A program made the translations under genes and the position numbers. Positions 8,471 through 18,126 of a DNA stretch of 64,000 bases are shown piece after piece. How positions within the stretch are numbered: the stretch's first letter is position 1; every line of letters begins with the position of its first letter. A model generated the notes under the pieces. That model was given only the letters and a program-made list of their open reading frames with translations, made no database searches and was not told the origin of the DNA. The stretch lies in NCBI GenBank assembly GCA_030247675.1, contig JAOTRX010000003.1, positions 186,001 to 250,000 on the forward strand. Direction: 5' to 3'. This stretch comes from Desulforhopalus sp. (GTDB lineage: Bacteria; Desulfobacterota; Desulfobulbia; Desulfobulbales; Desulfocapsaceae).

Positions 8471-8597
8471 GCATCCTGGTATGGCAAGCGGCGCGGGCCG
8501 GAACAGCGGCCTGCGTCTGAAGTAGAGGTGACTGGCGTCCGGGGGTGTCCGGGGTGGATGCCGCTCCAAAGGAAACAAATGAGGACCCTCACGCGCA

Positions 8598-9302
8598 ATG
8601 GAATTGTTATTCGAGAGCTTTAAAGCCGCCCTGCAGCTGATGATGGCCTGGGACCAGGAACTCCTGGTCATCGTCGGCTGCTCGCTCAAGGTGAGTGGGC
8701 TGGCGACGCTGTTTGCCACGATAATCGGTTTGCCGCTTGGTTTTACCATCGCCTTTACGACTTTTCCCGGCAAACGTTTCACCCTGACCTGTCTCAACAC
8801 CCTCCTCGCCCTGCCGACGGTAGTCATCGGTCTGCTGGTGTACACCTTCGTTTCCCGCAAGGGGATGTTCGGCTCCTTCGGTTTGCTGTATACCCAGAAG
8901 GCCATGATTATCGGGCAGATCATCCTCATCATCCCGGTGATTTCGACGATGACCATTGCCGCAATAAGCCGGATTGACAGGAGATACCGCTTAACCGCTC
9001 TGACCCTCGGGGCAAATCGTCTGCAGATGGCCTGGGTCATCTTTTTTGAGGCACGTTTCGGGGTCATTGCCGCGGTTATCGCCGCCTATGGCCGGGTTAT
9101 TGCCGAGATCGGCATATCGATGATGCTCGGCGGCAACGCCAAGGGTTTCACCCGGACCATGACCACTGCCATGGCCCTTGAATACGACAAGGGCGAGTTC
9201 GTTCTCGCGGTTGCCCTGGGGATGATCCTGATGGGCCTGGCCTTTGCCATCAATCTGCTCTTTCATATCTTTCAGGGGAAGGTCGGGTCCGATGCTGTAT
9301 GA
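8598..9302 (+). CDS. tupB: Tungstate ABC transporter permease
   Basis: A 234-residue inner-membrane permease with about five to six hydrophobic segments. The EAA-type loop that contacts the ATPase is seen around TALTLGANRLQMAWVIFFEA and the following AAYGRVIAEIG. It follows tupA after 127 bases and overlaps tupC by eleven bases, so the three are one transport unit. The ribosome site is weak: GAGG lies about thirteen bases before the ATG. The tupA-tupB spacer is GC-rich with possible base pairing but no recognisable terminator. Confidence 0.9.
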   Translation: MELLFESFKAALQLMMAWDQELLVIVGCSLKVSGLATLFATIIGLPLGFTIAFTTFPGKRFTLTCLNTLLALPTVVIGLLVYTFVSRKGMFGSFGLLYTQKAMIIGQIILIIPVISTMTIAAISRIDRRYRLTALTLGANRLQMAWVIFFEARFGVIAAVIAAYGRVIAEIGISMMLGGNAKGFTRTMTTAMALEYDKGEFVLAVALGMILMGLAFAINLLFHIFQGKVGSDAV

Positions 9303-10326
9303 AATCAACCAGCTCACCCGGGTCCACTATGGACGGACGATTCTCGATATCCCGGCCTTGACCATCCCCGGCGGAGAAATCTGCAGCTTGACCGGCCCCA
9401 ACGGCGCAGGCAAATCTACCTTGCTCCATCTCCTTGCTTTTCTCGACATCCCGACTACCGGCACCATTCGCTTTATGTCTGCCCCGGTCAGTTATGTTGA
9501 ACGGTCCTTGCAGCCCCTGCGGCGGCGGGTGGTTCTCCTTGATCAATATCCCATATTGTTCACCGGCACGGTATGGAAGAACCTCGAATTCGGCCTGAAG
9601 GTGCGCAATGTCGGCAGAAAGGAACGGAAAGACCGTATTGAAGCGGCCCTGGAGATGGTCGGCATGCAGGATTTTGCCACCGCCCCGGCGCACCGGCTTT
9701 CCGGCGGCGAGACCAAGCGGGTTGCCCTGGCACGGGCCCTGGTTGTTCAGCCGGAAGTGCTTCTCTGCGATGAGCCGACGGCCAATGTCGACAGCGAGAA
9801 TCAGGAAATTATCCAAGGTATCCTGACTCGGGCCAACAGAAAGGAAAAAATCTCAATAATCTTTGCCACTCACTCCCTTTCCCAGGTGCAGCGGCTGGCC
9901 GATCATACCCTGACCCTGATGGACGGCAAACTGTCCGAGGTGTCGCGCGAAAACGTCTTTTCCGCGGTCATCTTGGAGCAAAACGGGGGGAGGATTGTCT
10001 GCCGGCTGACGGACGATGTCCAGATATCCGTGCCCGCGGCGGGCCATGCCGGCAGCAGTGTCACGGTGCGCCTCTTTCTTGACCCGGCAAAGCTCGTCAT
10101 CTTACCCGGCGACCCGGCAGAGGGCCGGCCGATGAATGTGCTGCCGGGAAGGGTTGTGAAAAATACCGCGGAAAATGGCCGGGTAAAGATCACCGTCGAT
10201 ACCGGCGTCATCATTGATATCTTCCTTTCCGTGGCTGAGTATACCAGCAGGCCGCCGCTCATCGGTGAAACGGTCCTTGTACATATCCCTGATCAGGCGA
10301 TAACGCTTCCCTCGCCAGGAAGATGA
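9292..10326 (+). CDS. tupC: Tungstate ABC transporter ATP-binding protein
   Basis: A 344-residue ABC ATPase. It has Walker A GPNGAGKST, the signature LSGGETKRVALARAL, and Walker B VLLCDEPTANVD followed by the switch histidine (ATHS). Residues after about 230 form a C-terminal extension like the TOBE/MOP-type regulatory domains of molybdate and tungstate importers. The start at 9292 (MLYEINQL) is preferred over upstream in-frame codons because the homologous N-terminus begins there; it overlaps tupB by eleven bases. It powers oxyanion uptake. No terminator was recognised before the convergent kinase gene. Confidence 0.92.
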   Translation: MLYEINQLTRVHYGRTILDIPALTIPGGEICSLTGPNGAGKSTLLHLLAFLDIPTTGTIRFMSAPVSYVERSLQPLRRRVVLLDQYPILFTGTVWKNLEFGLKVRNVGRKERKDRIEAALEMVGMQDFATAPAHRLSGGETKRVALARALVVQPEVLLCDEPTANVDSENQEIIQGILTRANRKEKISIIFATHSLSQVQRLADHTLTLMDGKLSEVSRENVFSAVILEQNGGRIVCRLTDDVQISVPAAGHAGSSVTVRLFLDPAKLVILPGDPAEGRPMNVLPGRVVKNTAENGRVKITVDTGVIIDIFLSVAEYTSRPPLIGETVLVHIPDQAITLPSPGR

Positions 10327-10437
10327 CAGTGCACTCTTCCGGTGATACATGGGGACTGCACCATCGAATGAGCTGCAGGTAGAATGCGATTCGTTGTGGC
10401 GAGCACAACTCTTGAGGATACCAGGTTCTCGAGGTCG

Positions 10438-12492
10438 TTATTCTGCATGGCCTTGCCCCTGTAGGGCTTGGCGTATTCCGGTATTGAGTTCGGTCTTGCT
10501 GAAGGGCTTTTGCAGGAAGTTGACTCCTGGGGCAAGGACGCCATGATGAGCAATAATATCGGCAGTGTAGCCTGACATGAACATGCATACCAATTTTGGG
10601 TGAAGTTTAAGAATTTGGCGAGCAAGTTCTCGACCATTCATTTCCGGCATTATGACATCGGTCAATAGGAGATGAATATCCTCTTGATAATCCAAGGCAT
10701 GTTGCATCGCCTCGCTCGGGGTGGCAGCCGACAATACCTTGTACCCCAGGCGAGACAACATCGTAGCCGTCATCTCGCGTATTGCCTTTTCATCTTCTAC
10801 CAGAAGTACAGTTTCTTTCCCCCCCACGATGGCTCCTGCCTCGCTCCTCTCCGTTACTTCTTGTTGATCTCTGTGGGCGGGGAAAATAAGGCGAAATGTC
10901 GAGCCATGTCCGGGTTCGCTGTAGACCGTGATAAACCCCGAGTTTTGCTTGACGATACCGTAGACGGTTGCCAGTCCCAGGCCGGTTCCTTCCCCGACAC
11001 CTTTTGTTGTAAAAAACGGCTCGAATATGCGGTCTTTCACCTCGGGGGGCATTCCGCATCCATTGTCGCTCACCGCAAGAACCACGTAATTGCCGGGAAC
11101 AGCTTCCAGATGGCCGGAGCAATAGGTTTCGTCGATGGTCTGGTTGGTGGTTTCGATGGTGATGTACCCTGTACCCTTTATGGCGTCTCTTGCGTTGACG
11201 CAGAGATTGGCGAGAATTTGGTCAATTTGCGAAGGGTCGAGCCGCACTCTGTGCAGATTCCGCCCTGGAAGCCAGTTCAGCCTGATATTCTCGCCAAGCA
11301 ATCTTTTCAGCATGTTCAACATTCCGCCGACTGTCTCATTGAGGTCGAGCACTTTAGGCATAACCGTCTGCTTCCGGGCAAAGGCCAGCAGTTGCCGGGT
11401 CAGGTCGGCTGATCTTCGAGCAGCCTTGGTGATCTCAATGATTGGCCCATAGCGAGGGTCGGAATTGTCCGTACCTTCTAAAATAAACTCCGCATACCCC
11501 AAAATGACTCCGAGCATGTTATTGAAGTCATGGGCAACCCCACCGGCGAGCCTGCCGACAGATTCCATTTTTTGTGCTTGCAGCAATTGATCCTGCAGGA
11601 GATGCTGCTGCTGTTCGCTTTTTTTCTGAAGGCTTAAGTCGCGCAAAAATGCAAACCGCTCGTTGTCCTTTTCCGGGCTTACTTGAACACTGACTTCAAG
11701 GGGAAGGAGGCTGCCGTCGTTGCGGCGATGGGTTGTCTCAAAGCGGATATTATTGCCAGTTTGAATCTGCAGAATATGTCCAGAAACCTCCTCAGATGAC
11801 GTGTCATGATTAAGCTCGGTGATGTTCATTTTCAGCAGTTGCTGGCGCGGATAGCCGCTCATACGGCAGTAGGCGTCATTGGCATCGATTATTTCGCCAG
11901 TGCCACCCACCATCAGAAACCCATCCATGGCAGCCCGCAGAATACTCTGGGCTCGGGCCTCGCTGGCCACAAGCTCACGGGTACGTTCAGCAACCAGGTA
12001 TTCCATGTTACGAAAAAGAAAAGCGTTTTTCAGGATCAGGGCCAATAGTCCCGAAAGTTCCCGGACAGTGGCAAATATTTGATCTGTGCCTCTAGGATCC
12101 ATGAGGTCGAGAAGGAGCAAAAGCCCCTGGGTTTCACCGCCGGTGACCAAAGGAATGGCAAAAGATGTCTGAATGCCAATTTTTTCCAGTAAAGCTCCCG
12201 CCTCGCCTTCTCTCGATTGAATAAAAAAAGGCTGCTCCATGCTGGCGGCGATGGCGATGAGTTGTCGGCATTCGTCTTGTTCGAAAAAAATACGCTTTCG
12301 GGATGGGCAGACTCCGACCAAATGGAATTCTCCCTGCCGCTGTCTTTCAAAAAGAGCGATGACTCTAGCACCAATAATTTCTCGAAGCTGGGTGGTGAAC
12401 TGTGCCGCGAATTTATTGATATCCTCTGAAAATGGCAGGATATTTACCAATAAGTCGTGTTGCAGGTTGAGAATGAGGGGGTCAAGCGACAT
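10438..12492 (-). CDS. Hybrid histidine kinase (GAF-like, PAS, HisKA, HATPase, receiver)
   Basis: A 684-residue soluble sensor kinase without membrane segments. Residues about 20-160 look like a GAF-type sensor, about 185-300 a PAS domain, and the kinase core follows with His321 in GGVAHDFNN, the N-box ([10 protein letters not shown]), DNGCGM and [14 protein letters not shown]-terminal receiver has the acceptor Asp612 in [12 protein letters not shown] and Lys662. The start at 12492 has GGAGG at seven bases and overlaps the end of the DUF1638 gene by eleven bases, which implies translational coupling to the corrinoid cluster. The signal could therefore be the state of the corrinoid or methyltransferase proteins (inference). 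No DNA-binding partner is adjacent in this operon. Confidence 0.9.
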   Translation of the reverse strand: MSLDPLILNLQHDLLVNILPFSEDINKFAAQFTTQLREIIGARVIALFERQRQGEFHLVGVCPSRKRIFFEQDECRQLIAIAASMEQPFFIQSREGEAGALLEKIGIQTSFAIPLVTGGETQGLLLLLDLMDPRGTDQIFATVRELSGLLALILKNAFLFRNMEYLVAERTRELVASEARAQSILRAAMDGFLMVGGTGEIIDANDAYCRMSGYPRQQLLKMNITELNHDTSSEEVSGHILQIQTGNNIRFETTHRRNDGSLLPLEVSVQVSPEKDNERFAFLRDLSLQKKSEQQQHLLQDQLLQAQKMESVGRLAGGVAHDFNNMLGVILGYAEFILEGTDNSDPRYGPIIEITKAARRSADLTRQLLAFARKQTVMPKVLDLNETVGGMLNMLKRLLGENIRLNWLPGRNLHRVRLDPSQIDQILANLCVNARDAIKGTGYITIETTNQTIDETYCSGHLEAVPGNYVVLAVSDNGCGMPPEVKDRIFEPFFTTKGVGEGTGLGLATVYGIVKQNSGFITVYSEPGHGSTFRLIFPAHRDQQEVTERSEAGAIVGGKETVLLVEDEKAIREMTATMLSRLGYKVLSAATPSEAMQHALDYQEDIHLLLTDVIMPEMNGRELARQILKLHPKLVCMFMSGYTADIIAHHGVLAPGVNFLQKPFSKTELNTGIRQALQGQGHAE

Positions 12493-13081
12493 TATCCGGC
12501 CTCCGCTCTGCAAATTTCGCCAACGCTGTGTCTATAGCCCGACGCAAGGAATCTAACGACACAGCGAGAACCTCGACCGGCATGGCAAAAAAATCGGCGA
12601 TCTCATCAAGGACCTTCTGTGGCACCGGAATTATGCCGGTGTCAATATATACCAGTACGCTCCTGTTTTCCTGCATGAACTCCCGAGCCAGGGAAGGCTC
12701 ACGGAAGCCAAGTTCGTCCAGGAAGACTTCCCGCCAGCGCAAAGTCCATTCCGGGAGAAAGACAAAGGCCTTTCTTCGGCGGTATCTCCTATACAATTCT
12801 TCACCCATAAGCAATTCTGTACAGTTTACCGCCTTGGTTCTGCTGCAATGCGGGCGTTTATCGGTGTCACATATATGGGGGTGACAATCACCATAGATCA
12901 AAAGGCAATTGCGGTTGCCGAGAGTGGCGAGCGACTCGTCCATGACGCGATGCAGCCTTTCCGGATGCATGTGCAGCATGGAGTCCAGAAAGATGGCTTC
13001 GATATCTGGCAGCTCCCTTCGCAGTATATCTTCGACCTCCATGCGGAGAACGGAACAGCATATGATGGTGGCGGATTGCAT
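12482..13081 (-). CDS. DUF1638 family protein
   Basis: A 199-residue protein matching the DUF1638 family by its N-terminus (CCSVLRMEVEDILRREL) and the Cys/His-rich segment YGDCHPHICDTD at about residues 63-75. The biochemical role is unknown; members are usually found beside corrinoid proteins and methyltransferases of methylamine, methanol or other methylotrophic clusters in methanogens and anaerobic bacteria. Here it lies ten bases downstream of the UroD/MtaA-like gene and overlaps the kinase gene. The Cys and His residues suggest metal binding (inference). Confidence 0.8.
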   Translation of the reverse strand: MQSATIICCSVLRMEVEDILRRELPDIEAIFLDSMLHMHPERLHRVMDESLATLGNRNCLLIYGDCHPHICDTDKRPHCSRTKAVNCTELLMGEELYRRYRRRKAFVFLPEWTLRWREVFLDELGFREPSLAREFMQENRSVLVYIDTGIIPVPQKVLDEIADFFAMPVEVLAVSLDSLRRAIDTALAKFAERRPDNVA

Positions 13082-13090
13082 GCAGTGTTC

Positions 13091-14089
13091 TCAAAAAGCG
13101 GTAATCGTTTCGGCAATCGCCTTGACCAACTCAGGTGGCGTGTCCCAAGGAACATCTGCAGCCGATGTGGCGAAGATGAAGTGTGGATCACCTGCACGAT
13201 CAGTGAGAATGCCTTTGACCTTGGCGAGTATCTCGTCAGGTGGAAGCCGGGCAAGGGTCGGTCCATTCAAATTGCCAAGCAAAAGACGGCCAGGTCCAAT
13301 AATTGACCTTGCCTCGGCCAGGGTATCGCGGTGGTCTACGGCAAAGGCCACGACGTTGGGTAATGCCAGATAGTCTGTTAATGTTGAATTAATTGGGTTG
13401 CCACCGTGGTGAAAGACAATTGGCCCCTTAACCTCTTTGAAGCTATGGGTCAGGGCGGGAAGAATCAATTCATCGATCAATCTTTTATAAAGGAGGGAAG
13501 GATGGGTGAACATCACCGGCAAGGCAATAAAGGCTGCGCCATCCTCCAGGAGGGCATTCGCCATGGAAACGAAGTGGCTCCCGGTGACTTCCAGTATTTT
13601 TCGTGCCAACTCCGGTTTCAGGACGAGGGCCTCTATCCAGGAATCGACTCCCATTATAATGGCCGGCAGGTCGACCGGAGCTGTTAAAATCCCGCAAATC
13701 GGGGTTTCTTCAGAAAAAATTTTACGCAATAAACGTACGGACTGACGAAGGTAGATGAGACTCGGATGGCTGTTCACATCGGGCGATGTATCCAGTGGAA
13801 ATGCCCCCGCCGGTTTTCTGACATTCGGGGGGTTGCAAGGCAGGAACTTCAACTCGCTGCCAAAGGCCTCAGCCTCAAGAGGAAGGGCGAACGGGGAAAA
13901 AATGATATCCGGCGCGCAGAGCTCCGTCACCGCCATCTGCCCCTCGGCATACCGTTCGGGATGGCGGTAGTAATCGGCAAGGGCGCAACCAGTAAGTTTG
14001 GCCCCATACAGGGATAAGGTCAGCGTAAATGGTGGCCTGGTTTGCGGCGTGCCATGCAGCGCGGCAAGTACACGTTCAAAGGAGTTCAT
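13091..14089 (-). CDS. Uroporphyrinogen decarboxylase / MtaA-like methyltransferase family protein
   Basis: A 332-residue TIM-barrel protein of the UroD/MtaA family, which includes heme-pathway decarboxylase and corrinoid-to-thiol methyltransferases. The context (corrinoid protein before, DUF1638 after) points to methyl transfer rather than heme synthesis. Canonical MtaA/MtbA enzymes bind zinc through His-x-Cys and a later Cys; the aligned segment here reads IVFHHGGNPIN, so the first Cys is replaced by Gly and no Cys is seen in the last hundred residues. It may use different metal ligands or no zinc. The ATG overlaps the stop of the corrinoid gene by a few bases (ATGA type). Confidence 0.82.
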   Translation of the reverse strand: MNSFERVLAALHGTPQTRPPFTLTLSLYGAKLTGCALADYYRHPERYAEGQMAVTELCAPDIIFSPFALPLEAEAFGSELKFLPCNPPNVRKPAGAFPLDTSPDVNSHPSLIYLRQSVRLLRKIFSEETPICGILTAPVDLPAIIMGVDSWIEALVLKPELARKILEVTGSHFVSMANALLEDGAAFIALPVMFTHPSLLYKRLIDELILPALTHSFKEVKGPIVFHHGGNPINSTLTDYLALPNVVAFAVDHRDTLAEARSIIGPGRLLLGNLNGPTLARLPPDEILAKVKGILTDRAGDPHFIFATSAADVPWDTPPELVKAIAETITAF

Positions 14090-14739
14090 CCGGTCACCTC
14101 ATGGAGGAGGCGCTCCATCAATCGCGGCGCTTCAACGGCAGTGACTGCCGTTCCTTCTCCCCCGACCTCCTCCACCAATTCGGGACGAATCTTGAATACC
14201 GCTCCCCCTACTGCAAGGCGGATTTGCCCTTTCAACCCTCGGCCATCAATCTCCTGACGGATCTTCTTGATGTTCATTGCCGTGGTGAACATCATGGCAG
14301 AGGCACCGATCAACGGCGCACCGTGCTGCAATGCTGCGGCCACAAAATCCTCGGCCATAACATCGTTTCCAAGGTCAACAACCTTCCAGCCGGCGGTTTG
14401 CAGAAAAATTCCCACCATCTTCCGGCCAAGCGAGTGGTAGTCGTCCTCCACATTGCCGATGACAACCGGTCCTTTGTTTCCGGGCACGACTTCTTGACAG
14501 GCAAGTGCTTTCTTGAGGGTGTCTTCTGCAATTTTACCGGCCAAATATCCAGCGGCAAGACTTATTCGCTCAGCTACCCAACGGTTACCTATCTCTTCCA
14601 ATACTGGCTCCAAAACCTCGGTAATGACTCTCTGGTATTGGTAATGCTCGGCCAATCTATCGAGCTGAAGCACGGCAGACATTTGGTCGCCCACGAGGAT
14701 AGCCTCAAGCAGACTTCTTTGTGCGATTGTCAAATCCAT
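14086..14739 (-). CDS. Corrinoid (cobalamin)-binding protein of the methyltransferase type
   Basis: A 217-residue protein with a helical cap (about residues 1-85) and a B12-binding Rossmann domain (about 90-215). The key cobalt-ligand motif DxHxxG is visible as DDYHSLG, followed by the expected GASAMM and GGAVF loops. Such proteins shuttle methyl groups between a substrate methyltransferase and a second methyltransferase. No MtxB-type substrate methyltransferase is next to it. It is the first gene of a four-gene minus-strand operon with 4-base or larger overlaps. A promoter was not recognised. Confidence 0.9.
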   Translation of the reverse strand: MDLTIAQRSLLEAILVGDQMSAVLQLDRLAEHYQYQRVITEVLEPVLEEIGNRWVAERISLAAGYLAGKIAEDTLKKALACQEVVPGNKGPVVIGNVEDDYHSLGRKMVGIFLQTAGWKVVDLGNDVMAEDFVAAALQHGAPLIGASAMMFTTAMNIKKIRQEIDGRGLKGQIRLAVGGAVFKIRPELVEEVGGEGTAVTAVEAPRLMERLLHEVTG

Positions 14740-15115
14740 AGTGCATTCTCAAAAGGGATATTCCTGTAAGCCTATGTCATTTTAAAAATGTATACTATGG
14801 GATATCAAGGATGGGAGTGAAATGTCAAATTACCTTGATCGGATTTATGAACAGAGCTTTCTTTCCTGATTGAGGAGTGCTCTGTATCCATATTGAATAG
14901 GGGGATGTTGCGCCGGCAGAGATGTTTTCTGGATATTCTGCGACAGGCGGTTTGCGTCTGGTTGAAACCAAGATTTCCAGTGTGACAGCTTTGGTCACTG
15001 CTGGCTTCTTGGTGGGTAGATGGAATGAGTCCGGCAGGCTCCTTATATCCGCTGTATCGCTTCAGGGGTATTAAGGAGCCTTTCGCCTTCGTTGGAACAG
15101 TCAGCGGATCCGGCG
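14740..15115. other. Gap between the corrinoid operon and uspA
   Basis: No gene or known riboswitch was recognised. Two inverted repeats are present: GTGAC-7-GTCAC at 14982-14998, with CCAG/CTGG flanks, and a longer AGGCTCCTTA (15036-15045) pairing with TAAGGAGCCT (15072-15081) around a 26-base loop. Neither has a convincing T-run. A minus-strand open frame across part of the gap overlaps uspA and has no supporting features. Confidence 0.45.
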
Positions 15116-15508
15116 CTATTTCACTGAAACCACTGGACACACCGCCTTGAGGATGACATACTGAGCAGTTGAACCGAAGAGAATCTTGCCGACTTTTGAC
15201 CTGCTTTTTACACCGATAATAACCTCTCCGCAATTATTGTCGTTGGCAAAGGAGACGATATCCTCGCCGGCGGTTTTGCCCCGGATCAGGAGATGGCTTT
15301 CGTTGCGTATGCCACGATCAGTAAGGAATTTTTTCGCCGCTTCCAAATTTTCTTCGGCGTCGACCACCTGTTCCTTGGTGGTTTTGTCGCCGCCCGGCAA
15401 AGATGTGACCAGTTGCACCTCGCCGGCAAAGGCCCTGGCGTGTTGCGCCGCCAGTTCAAGCAGATCCTTGCCGATGTTGACACCTTTATAGCCTACCAGA
15501 ATTTTCAT
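15116..15508 (-). CDS. Universal stress protein
   Basis: A 130-residue single-domain UspA-type protein. The N-terminal strand MKILVGYKGV is typical. The ATP-binding loop is recognisable as GVKSRSKVGKILFGSTAQYV, ending in CPVVSVK. Members bind nucleotides and respond to starvation or stress; the exact role here is unknown. It is transcribed alone, divergent from the hybrid kinase gene at 15763, with a roughly 250-base intergenic region that must hold both promoters. Confidence 0.9.
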   Translation of the reverse strand: MKILVGYKGVNIGKDLLELAAQHARAFAGEVQLVTSLPGGDKTTKEQVVDAEENLEAAKKFLTDRGIRNESHLLIRGKTAGEDIVSFANDNNCGEVIIGVKSRSKVGKILFGSTAQYVILKAVCPVVSVK

Positions 15509-15762
15509 GTGTTACTGCCTCCAGTAAAAGATAAATCCTTAAGAGAAATGGTTTCTCGGAAAAAGTTATTTGCATCGTATCTGCTTAAAATTTTTAGCTA
15601 TGAGATGTATTCCGTGTGGCCGTATTACAAAGAAACACGCTTATCGGGAGCTGGCCAGCTCACGACGCTGGCCAATATTACCATATTCCTGTAGGAGTAA
15701 AGTATGAAAAACGATCAATAATTCCTTTGGTATTTGTTTTTCCGCGTATATACTTTTAGACA

Positions 15763-18126
15763 ATGGAAGCGAATACGGGGAGTTGTTCGATGCCGGCGGT
15801 GAAAAATGGGGGGATTTTGGCCAATACGGGCAATGAATATGCCACTCTGCGCACCTTTGTGGAACATCTTGGTGCTCCCGTGGCAGTGTTTGATAATGCT
15901 GCGGCAATAGCCGTCTGCAACAGCGCTTTGGAGCGCCTGCTGGGAATCCCTCCCGGAAAAGCTAGCGGTCGCCGACTCAGTGAACTTGGTTTTGGGGTCA
16001 TCAATGCCGACGGAACTCCCCGGTCGGAAACGAATTTTCCTTTCCGGCAATGGTCAGAGGATGAGGAGGTCAAGGTCCCGTTTATCTTTGGTTTGCGGCG
16101 CTTACCGGCTAGTGAGACCCTGTGGCTGAGCGCCACTCTGAAGCCGGGCCGGGAAGACGATAGCTGGGCAGGCCTGGTGTTTATGACCCTTACCGATGTG
16201 ACGGAATTTGTAGGGAAGAATGTAGTCAATGCGCAGATTTTCCAGGCCAAGAGCGAGTGGGAAACAACGGTAGATGCCTTGCAGGACATTGTTACCATTC
16301 AGGACGGTGAGATGCGCATTGTCCGGGCCAACAAGGTCGCACACCGCCTCTTTGGCTACCGGCTCGGGGAACTCAAAGGGAAAAAATGCCATGAGGTTTT
16401 TCTTGGCAGAAATCATCCCTGCCAGGGCTGCCCGGTCAAGGAAACCGCCCACGATGCCTGCCCGCATTCGGGGATGGTTCACTATGAGAGTCTCTCGAAA
16501 ACATTCAATATATCATCATTCCCGATCTTCTCTGATGATGGCAAGATGCGCCTCTTGGTTCATGTTGCCCGCGATGTCACCGAGCATCTGCAGAACGAGT
16601 CGGAGAAAAACCGCTTAATGGCGGCTATCGAACAGGCATCGGAATCGGTGGTCATCGTCGATCGTCAGGGGGAGATTCAGTATGTCAACCCGGCCTTTGA
16701 AAGCACTTCCGGGTATACCCGGGCGGAGGCGATCGGACAGAAAGCCAATATCCAAAAGAGTGGGGTCCATAACCGGCAATTTTACCAGGATATGTGGCAG
16801 ACCCTCCTTAATAAACAGGTATGGCGGGGCCGGTTGACCAATCGCCGAAAGAATGGCACCCTGTACAAGGAGGATGCAACAATTTCCCCGGTGCTCGATG
16901 CCGCCGGAGAGATTATCAATTTTGTCGCCTTAAAGCGCGATGCCACCCGCGAAGAGTTGCTAGAGCAACAGCTCCATCAGGCGATGAAGATGGAGGCCCT
17001 GGGGACCCTTGCTGGAGGGATTGCCCATGATTTCAATAATATCCTTGCGGCAATGATTGGCTACGGTGAGATAGCCAAGGACCGGCTGGCACCGGAACAC
17101 CCGGCGAGAAAAGATATCGAGCAGGTGCTGGCGGGAGGTGACCGGGCCGTTGATCTGGTGAAACAGATCCTCACCTTTAGCCGCAAAGAGAGTTATGGCC
17201 AGTTCAGATTGCTCAAGTTGCAGTACCTTATTAAGGAGGTAATCAAATTATTACGACCCTCCCTGCCTGCGACTATCAGTCTGCAGCATGACATCGATAC
17301 TACCTGTCGTTCGATCTTTGCCGATCCCGGGCAGATATATCAGGTGGTAATGAACCTCTGCACCAACGCCAAACAGGCGATCGGCGACAACCACGGGCAA
17401 ATTTTCATCAAGTTGTCGGAGATCCGGGGCGAGATGAATGGCCTGGGAGGTGGCGGCGGGGTTGGGCCAAGTGCCTATCTTGATCTGGAGGTCAGTGATA
17501 CCGGCTGTGGCATAGAGGCGGAGAAACTGGATAGAATCTTCGATCCGTTTTTCACCACCAAGAGAAAGGAGCAGGGTACCGGCCTCGGTCTTGCTGTGGT
17601 TCATGGGATTATCAAAAAGCATAAGGGAGAGATCTTCGTTACCAGCACAGTCGGTGCCGGATCAACCTTTCATGTATATCTGGCTGTTGATGGCCGGGAC
17701 ATCGAGACCCGGAAGAAGATCCCGGTCATCGCCAGTGGCGGCGGTGAGAGGATAATGGTCGTCGACGATGAGATTCCAGTGAGCGAAGTGTTGCGGATGA
17801 TCCTTGAGGAGGCCGGGTATAAGGTGCTGGTTTTTAACGACAGTATTGCCGCGGTGAAGCATTTCCGCGAGGATCCCCATTGCTGCGACCTGGTACTGAC
17901 CGACATGCTGATGCCCAATATGACCGGGGCGGAGCTTGCCCGTGAAGTGCTGGCCTTACGGCCGGACATACCGGTCATCATGGTAACCGGTCATAGTGAT
18001 AATTTCGATGTGCATCGGGCCCGGCAGAGGGGGATTCGCGACTTTATCCTCAAGCCGGTAAAGAAGGGGAAACTTCAACAAGCAATTCGGAAGGCGCTGG
18101 ATTATGGCAGGAATTCTGATAATTGA
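15763..18126 (+). CDS. Hybrid histidine kinase with three PAS domains
   Basis: A 787-residue soluble kinase. PAS domains lie at about residues 25-150, 165-275 and 285-395. The second has a Cys-rich segment ([16 protein letters not shown], then DACPHSG) common in PAS proteins of sulfate reducers. The core has His422 in [27 protein letters not shown] and [14 protein letters not shown]-terminal receiver has Asp714 and a KP motif. The 3' end overlaps the sigma-54 response regulator gene by 23 bases, so the two form a phosphorelay. An alternative ATG at residue 10 is possible. The ligand is unknown. Confidence 0.92.
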   Translation: MEANTGSCSMPAVKNGGILANTGNEYATLRTFVEHLGAPVAVFDNAAAIAVCNSALERLLGIPPGKASGRRLSELGFGVINADGTPRSETNFPFRQWSEDEEVKVPFIFGLRRLPASETLWLSATLKPGREDDSWAGLVFMTLTDVTEFVGKNVVNAQIFQAKSEWETTVDALQDIVTIQDGEMRIVRANKVAHRLFGYRLGELKGKKCHEVFLGRNHPCQGCPVKETAHDACPHSGMVHYESLSKTFNISSFPIFSDDGKMRLLVHVARDVTEHLQNESEKNRLMAAIEQASESVVIVDRQGEIQYVNPAFESTSGYTRAEAIGQKANIQKSGVHNRQFYQDMWQTLLNKQVWRGRLTNRRKNGTLYKEDATISPVLDAAGEIINFVALKRDATREELLEQQLHQAMKMEALGTLAGGIAHDFNNILAAMIGYGEIAKDRLAPEHPARKDIEQVLAGGDRAVDLVKQILTFSRKESYGQFRLLKLQYLIKEVIKLLRPSLPATISLQHDIDTTCRSIFADPGQIYQVVMNLCTNAKQAIGDNHGQIFIKLSEIRGEMNGLGGGGGVGPSAYLDLEVSDTGCGIEAEKLDRIFDPFFTTKRKEQGTGLGLAVVHGIIKKHKGEIFVTSTVGAGSTFHVYLAVDGRDIETRKKIPVIASGGGERIMVVDDEIPVSEVLRMILEEAGYKVLVFNDSIAAVKHFREDPHCCDLVLTDMLMPNMTGAELAREVLALRPDIPVIMVTGHSDNFDVHRARQRGIRDFILKPVKKGKLQQAIRKALDYGRNSDN

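Noticed and set aside
14740..15115. Cobalamin riboswitch before the corrinoid operon
   Set aside because: The conserved B12-box and core were not seen; only simple inverted repeats are present.
15704..15721. Five-codon ORF with a TAGGAG site before the triple-PAS kinase gene
   Set aside because: Far too short to call a gene; could be a start-stop element but nothing else supports it.
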